DNA of 64,000 bases, taken from contig NZ_LT907980.1 in assembly GCF_900215155.1 (NCBI RefSeq), forward strand, positions 4,154,001 to 4,218,000. The letters are read 5' to 3'. The DNA comes from Marinobacter sp. LV10R510-11A. GTDB taxonomy: Bacteria > Pseudomonadota > Gammaproteobacteria > Pseudomonadales > Oleiphilaceae. The stretch's first letter is position 1. Every line of letters begins with the position of its first letter. Under the pieces are notes generated by a model. The model did not search any database. It was given only the letters and a program-made list of their open reading frames with translations, and was not told the origin of the DNA. A program made the position numbers and the translations under genes. This document shows, one piece after another, positions 59,759 to 64,000 of the stretch.

Positions 59759-61789
59759 ATGGCCAAGCACAACCTTGATTCCAACTACCTGGATCCCGAT
59801 TACGAACCCGTCGTGAACCACTCCGGAAACCGAGTGTTCCACGAGGTGCTGGCGGCGCGAATGCAGCGCCGTACTCTGATGAAAGGCGGCGTGGGCGCGG
59901 CCTTGGCCAGCATCATGGGTGTTGGCCTTGCCGGCTGTGGAAGCGACAGCAAGGGTGATAACGGCAGTGAGGGCACAGACCCTGATGTCGATAATACGAA
60001 TGCAACCGATCTTGGTTTTGAAGCGATAGCCGTATCCACTGCAAACAACGTCGTTGTACCCGCGGGATACTCCGCAAAAGCCTTTTTGCCTTGGGGAACA
60101 CCGATTACCGGCTCCTATCCAGCATTCAGGGCAGACGCTTCCAACTCGGGGGCGGATCAGGAACAGCAGGTAGGCATGCACCACGATGGCATGCACTTTT
60201 TCCCGATTGATTTCAAAGCTGGCGGCAATCGCTCTGACGAAGGGCTGCTGGTAATGAACCATGAGTATATTAATCAGGCTGCTCTGCATCCCGAAGGACC
60301 AACCTATAACTCGAATGGCATGCGCCCGACCGATGAAGTGCGTAAGGAAGTAGCCGCTCACGGCGTATCTGTGGTTCACATAAAGCAAGACAGCGCGGGT
60401 ACCTGGGACATTGTATTCGGAAGCCCCTTCAACCGCCGGGTTACTGGGAATACGGATATGGATATCCGTGGACCGGTTCGCGGTTACCACAAGCTCGCGA
60501 CCCGGTTCAGCCATAATGGCACCCAGACCCGGGGCACGTTGAATAACTGCTCTATGGGCCCAACCCCGTGGGGAACCTACCTCGCGGCGGAAGAAAACTG
60601 GCACGGTTACTTTGCAAACAGCGCGCAAACGCAGCCACGGGAACAGACTCGCCATGGCGTTGGCAGTTCAACTCGCTACGACTGGGAACTTGCTGAAGGC
60701 GGGGACGACCAGTACGTTCGGTTCAACATCACGCCCACGGCACAGAGCGCTGGGGAGGACTACCGTAATGAGACCAACACCTTTGGGTACATGGTAGAAA
60801 TCGATCCGTTTACGCCAGAGAGCAAACCTCAGAAGCGCACGGCTTTGGGCCGGTTTGGGCACGAGGGCGTAATCTTTGCGCCGGTAGAGGAAGGCAAACC
60901 CGTTGTCTGTTACTCCGGTGACGATTCGCGCTTTGAATATATCTACAAATTTGTATCCTCAAGGCCTTATTACGCAGCAACTGCCAGCGGCTATTTGCTG
61001 GATGAAGGCACCTTGTATGTCGCGCGTTTTAATGAGGACGGATCTGGCGACTGGCTGCCTTTGACCCTTGATGACCCGGCCTTTGCGGCCAGTGTGGAAA
61101 CGGCACAGGGTTCATTGGTGGGTGATGTGCAGTTTGAGGGTTTTGAAAATCAGGCGGATGTTCTTCTGAATACACGCCTGGCAGCCGATATCGCAGGAGC
61201 GACTCCTATGGATCGCCCGGAGTGGGGAGCGGTTGACCCGAACACAGGTGAGGTCTATTTCACCCTGACCAACAACTCCAAGCGCACGGAAGAACAGGTT
61301 GATGCTGCGAACCCCAATGCAGAAAACCGCACGGGCCACATTATTCGCTGGAGCGAAGGCGACAACGATTTCGCCGCAACTGGGTTCCAGTGGGATATCT
61401 TTGTGTTTGCTGGAACGCAGGGAACAGAAACGGTGGCGGATGGCGAAGTTGTTGTATCGCTGACTGACGACAACATCTTCAATAGCCCGGATGGCTTGTG
61501 GTTTGACTACAATGGCCGCCTCTGGATCCAGACAGATGGCTCTGATGCGCCACCGTATCAGAACAACATGATGCTCGCGGCCAACCCCAAAACCCGGGAT
61601 ATTAGGCGCTTCTTCGTGGGGCCGCAGGGCTGTGAGGTAACCGGAGTTGTAACCACGCCGGATGTTAGAACCATGTTTGTAAATATCCAGCATCCCAAAA
61701 AAGACTGGCCCTTTGGTAACGAAGGCGACCACCCCCGAGACGCAACCGTCATCGTTACCCGCGACGACAAGGGTGTGATTGGCGCCTGA
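59759..61789 (+). CDS. phoX: PhoX-family alkaline phosphatase
   Basis: 676-aa protein of the PhoX/DUF839 family, Fe/Ca-dependent phosphatases releasing phosphate from organic esters. The N-terminal Tat signal has Arg37-Arg38 in MQRRTLMKGGVG, followed by a lipobox-like GLAGC (Cys60), so it may be a Tat-exported lipoprotein. The beta-propeller follows: DEGLLVMNHEYIN (about 161-173), GPTPWGTYLAAEENWHGYF (about 265-283, the conserved E-E), FGRFGHEGVIF-like ALGRFGHEGVI, GDDSRFEYIYKFVSS (about 385-399), and FNSPDGLWFDYNGRLWIQTDG (about 578-598). A terminator follows at 61811-61865. A Pho-box-like motif upstream supports phosphate control. Confidence 0.9.
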   Translation: MAKHNLDSNYLDPDYEPVVNHSGNRVFHEVLAARMQRRTLMKGGVGAALASIMGVGLAGCGSDSKGDNGSEGTDPDVDNTNATDLGFEAIAVSTANNVVVPAGYSAKAFLPWGTPITGSYPAFRADASNSGADQEQQVGMHHDGMHFFPIDFKAGGNRSDEGLLVMNHEYINQAALHPEGPTYNSNGMRPTDEVRKEVAAHGVSVVHIKQDSAGTWDIVFGSPFNRRVTGNTDMDIRGPVRGYHKLATRFSHNGTQTRGTLNNCSMGPTPWGTYLAAEENWHGYFANSAQTQPREQTRHGVGSSTRYDWELAEGGDDQYVRFNITPTAQSAGEDYRNETNTFGYMVEIDPFTPESKPQKRTALGRFGHEGVIFAPVEEGKPVVCYSGDDSRFEYIYKFVSSRPYYAATASGYLLDEGTLYVARFNEDGSGDWLPLTLDDPAFAASVETAQGSLVGDVQFEGFENQADVLLNTRLAADIAGATPMDRPEWGAVDPNTGEVYFTLTNNSKRTEEQVDAANPNAENRTGHIIRWSEGDNDFAATGFQWDIFVFAGTQGTETVADGEVVVSLTDDNIFNSPDGLWFDYNGRLWIQTDGSDAPPYQNNMMLAANPKTRDIRRFFVGPQGCEVTGVVTTPDVRTMFVNIQHPKKDWPFGNEGDHPRDATVIVTRDDKGVIGA

Positions 61790-61810
61790 GCTTTAGGCTA
61801 GCCTTGCAGA

Positions 61811-61865
61811 AAACCGTAAACCTGGTGGCCTGATCATAAAGGGGCATCGGGTTTGCGGTTTTTTT
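61811..61865 (+). terminator. Rho-independent terminator after phoX
   Basis: AAACCGTAAACC (61811-61822) pairs with GGTTTGCGGTTT (61850-61861, one wobble), then a T-run to 61865. The loop of about 27 bases is long but can fold further. Confidence 0.75.
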
Positions 61866-62027
61866 GTTTAAGAATCGCTCAACCTGGCCGTTAAGTTAGG
61901 TAAATCTACTTAAGTATAAGTTATTAATCCGCTTCAACTCTCTAGTCTCTAAACTGGCTGGATAACCGTTTGGCTATCAGACATAACAAAAACTACGAGC
62001 AGAAATGATAACAACAACGAGGTTTTT

Positions 62028-63668
62028 ATGGGGTTGCTTGATCGCGTAACGGTTTTTTGGGGCAGCGCAATTGCAATTGTTCTTGCGGTTGCCAGTGTGT
62101 TGGTGGCGCCCTTGTTAGGTCTGGATCCGGCATCACTGTCTATCGGTCTGGTCATTGGCCTTGTGGCTGCGGCAGCGTTCCTGATTGTGAGGGTTCTGGA
62201 GCCAGTTGATCGCGGGCTGGACGGGTTGAATAATGGAACGCTGGACGAAAATCACCCTCTACGATCCAAGTGTGAGCAGCTGCTTGCCGACGCACGATCA
62301 GGCAGGGCGTTGGTAGAGGCACTTTCTGGAAGTGCTGATAAAAATGCCATTTCTGCTGCGCAGGTTTCCTACGCTGCAGACCAGCTCAAATTACAGCTGG
62401 ATCTTCAGGTTCAGGAAACCGCACAAATGGCCGATTACGCGGGACAGATTACCGAAACCGTAAGGGAATCCTCACAACAAGCTAGCGATGCTGCCACCAT
62501 GGCCTTGCAGAACCGGCAAGCCAGCACCGAGGGGCGCGAGGCACTCACCACAGCGATTGACAGCATACGCGTAGTGCATCAGCAATCAGGGGAAAACCTG
62601 CGTCTGATCCAGGAGCTTAATGACAAATCGAACAAAATTCAGGGGGTGACCACCACCATTCAAGGCATTGCAGAGCAGACGAACCTGCTGGCGCTTAATG
62701 CGGCCATTGAAGCCGCCCGGGCCGGAGATCAGGGGCGAGGCTTTGCAGTGGTTGCTGATGAAGTCCGGCAACTGGCTGGTCGCACCGCTCAAGCGACTGG
62801 CGAAGTAGCGAAAACGCTGCAGGAGGTTCGTTCCGATACCGCATTGATCGTTACCCGTATTGAAGATCTTGCCCGCAGCGTTGAGGAGGGCCTTGCGTCG
62901 GTAGAAACCGTAGGAGAGCGGCTTGATCAGATACGTGACCAGTCTGATCGCGTTCAGCAACAAATCGCCCGTATTGCGGAGATTGATCAAAACAACGAAG
63001 TCAGCCTGACTCACGTATTCTCGGCTATCGAAACCGTAAGGGACCAGATCTCTGAAAGCGATACCAGTGTTGTTTCGCTGGCGGAGCAGGCAGCCACACT
63101 GATGGAGCTTGCAGAAGTGGCTAATGCGGCGTTCGCACGGAACAGTGGCTCCAGCTATCACAGATTCTTCTACGATCAGGCGCGCGCTGGGGCAGAGCAG
63201 ATCGGCCAGATCTTTGGGCAGGCCATCCGCGATGGCAAACTGACTGAAAATGCCCTGTTCGATAAATCGAGAAAGCCCATCCCCAACACCCAGCCCACTA
63301 AGTATTCAAGCAGCTTTGACGCCTTTACTGATCGGTTTTTGCCAGTGGTTCAGGAGAAAGTGAAGAGCTCGCACGCGGCTCTGGTGTTTGCGATTGTGGC
63401 GGCGCCGGATGGCTATATTCCGACCCACAATCAGGAATTTGCTCACGCGCCTACCGGCGATGCTGAGGCGGATCTTGTGCGCAGCCGTAGCAAGCGGCTG
63501 TTTAATGATCGCACGGGAATCCGATGCGGAAGCCACACTGAGGATATGCTGCTGCAAACCTATCGCCGAGATACAGGCGAAATAATGCACGATCTCTCTG
63601 TTCCAGTTTATGTGAATGGCCGGCAATGGGGTGGCTTCCGGCTTGGATACCGTCCGGACAATCACTGA
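62028..63668 (+). CDS. Methyl-accepting chemotaxis protein with C-terminal sensor domain
   Basis: 546-aa chemoreceptor. Two N-terminal membrane helices (about 10-30 and 38-56) with almost no periplasmic loop, so no external ligand domain. The MCP signalling hairpin covers about 120-345, with the conserved tip [20 protein letters not shown] (about 214-233) and [15 protein letters not shown] (236-250). After it, residues about 380-546 form a soluble domain ending [20 protein letters not shown] then [26 protein letters not shown], a pattern seen in cytoplasmic sensor tails of some chemoreceptors. The sensed compound is unknown. Start ATG 62028 with AGGT nearby. Confidence 0.9.
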   Translation: MGLLDRVTVFWGSAIAIVLAVASVLVAPLLGLDPASLSIGLVIGLVAAAAFLIVRVLEPVDRGLDGLNNGTLDENHPLRSKCEQLLADARSGRALVEALSGSADKNAISAAQVSYAADQLKLQLDLQVQETAQMADYAGQITETVRESSQQASDAATMALQNRQASTEGREALTTAIDSIRVVHQQSGENLRLIQELNDKSNKIQGVTTTIQGIAEQTNLLALNAAIEAARAGDQGRGFAVVADEVRQLAGRTAQATGEVAKTLQEVRSDTALIVTRIEDLARSVEEGLASVETVGERLDQIRDQSDRVQQQIARIAEIDQNNEVSLTHVFSAIETVRDQISESDTSVVSLAEQAATLMELAEVANAAFARNSGSSYHRFFYDQARAGAEQIGQIFGQAIRDGKLTENALFDKSRKPIPNTQPTKYSSSFDAFTDRFLPVVQEKVKSSHAALVFAIVAAPDGYIPTHNQEFAHAPTGDAEADLVRSRSKRLFNDRTGIRCGSHTEDMLLQTYRRDTGEIMHDLSVPVYVNGRQWGGFRLGYRPDNH

Positions 63669-63739
63669 TCGTGCGCGCGGGAAGTCAGCGCCAAGGCCTG
63701 TGTTAGACTTTAGGCTCATATTGAAAAAGGAGATGTGCC

Positions 63740-64000
63740 TTGGCTGACTCGGATTTCATTCCTGCCGACGCTCAAGCGAACGAGTTATCACGCCGCGCCG
63801 ATCCCGCGCGAAACCTCGCCGTGGTGGTTTATATCCTTCAGGGGCTGTCGTTTTTTCTGGGGGGTATCACCGGGCTGGTTGGCGTGATAATCAATTACGT
63901 AAAGCAGGATGATGTTCGCGGCACCTGGGTGGAGCCGCACTTTCGCTGGCAGATCCGCACCTTCTGGATAGGGTTGTTGTGGACGGTTATTGGTGTTGTG
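63740..64000 (+). CDS. Membrane protein, DUF4870-like, 3' partial
   Basis: 87 codons to the window edge, starting at a TTG with GGAG 7 bases upstream (an ATG at 63733 is followed by a stop in its frame). The N-terminal 28 residues are polar (LADSDFIPADAQANELSRRA), then a helix (VVVYILQGLSFFLGGITGLV), a loop with YVKQDDVRGTWVEPHFRWQI and a second helix. This loop-helix-pattern, with GTWVEPHFRWQIRTF, is typical of DUF4870/YtcA-like small membrane proteins. Function unknown. The gene continues beyond the window. Confidence 0.7.
   Translation, partial: MADSDFIPADAQANELSRRADPARNLAVVVYILQGLSFFLGGITGLVGVIINYVKQDDVRGTWVEPHFRWQIRTFWIGLLWTVIGVV

Noticed and set aside
1..64000. CRISPR arrays, tRNA or rRNA genes, prophage
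   Set aside because: No regularly spaced repeats, cloverleaf-like segments or phage genes seen on reading through the window.

Overview
The window reads as chromosome of a marine, hydrocarbon-using gammaproteobacterium close to Marinobacter. The evidence is an AlkB alkane monooxygenase, several acyl-CoA enzymes, a full Mrp Na+/H+ antiporter operon, an EfpL-type elongation factor with Arg33, a RIO-type kinase and a long PutA. Genus placement is inference from gene content. I see no rRNA, tRNA, CRISPR array, prophage or plasmid functions. Most of the sequence is ordinary core genome in tightly packed, often overlapping genes.

Layout. 1-5.7 kb: dicarboxylate/glutamate symporter (cut by the left edge), DUF393 protein, MaoC hydratase, spermidine-synthase-like protein, RIO kinase (-), efpL, MFS carrier. 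5.7-7.6 kb: a GAF/degenerate GGDEF/EAL gene on the minus strand whose 3' end was removed by an inversion; the missing motif lies about 1.8 kb away on the plus strand. 7.6-13.8 kb: unknown 257-aa gene, Lrp regulator divergent from putA, lytic transglycosylase, DUF1328 protein. 14-18.2 kb: periplasmic coiled-coil protein, TIGR02647 protein, EamA exporter, iron alcohol dehydrogenase, lipid kinase. 18.2-20.3 kb: mtgA split by a 1.4-kb IS3-family element. 20.4-27.7 kb: minus-strand run with astA, a DUF1338 protein, an AbiTii-like protein and a four-gene overlapping cluster (lipoprotein, hydrolase, ZIP transporter, GMC oxidoreductase).

27.8-37.4 kb: Lrp and LysR regulators, acyl-CoA ligase, a second lytic transglycosylase, DUF2059, PpiC, YbiT ABC-F, DUF1415, a second spermidine-synthase-like protein, sirtuin. 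37.4-41.5 kb: amino-acid module of NSS symporter, leucine dehydrogenase (with an unlisted 39-codon ORF just upstream) and AzlCD exporter. 41.6-46.8 kb: dodecin, GNAT-like protein, a histidine kinase whose response regulator survives only as its last 32 codons, YigZ, DUF4136, YciH, DUF4442. 46.9-54.4 kb: mrpA(B)CDEFG with a fatty-acid CoA ligase attached at its 3' end. 55-59 kb: acyl-CoA dehydrogenase, crotonase and alkB. 59.2-64 kb: acidic lipoprotein, PhoX phosphatase behind a Pho-box-like repeat, chemoreceptor, and a membrane protein cut by the right edge.

Genes with related roles: AlkB with acyl-CoA ligases, dehydrogenase and crotonase for alkane and fatty-acid use; PutA, AstA and leucine dehydrogenase for amino-acid catabolism, two of them next to Lrp-type regulators; Mrp for sodium and pH balance. 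No clearly new multi-gene system is present. The strongest unusual signals are structural: the EAL gene inversion, the lost response regulator, the IS insertion in mtgA with an internal 20-bp-arm palindrome, a possible plus-strand small RNA at 54.4-54.76 kb, and the small ORF upstream of leucine dehydrogenase.
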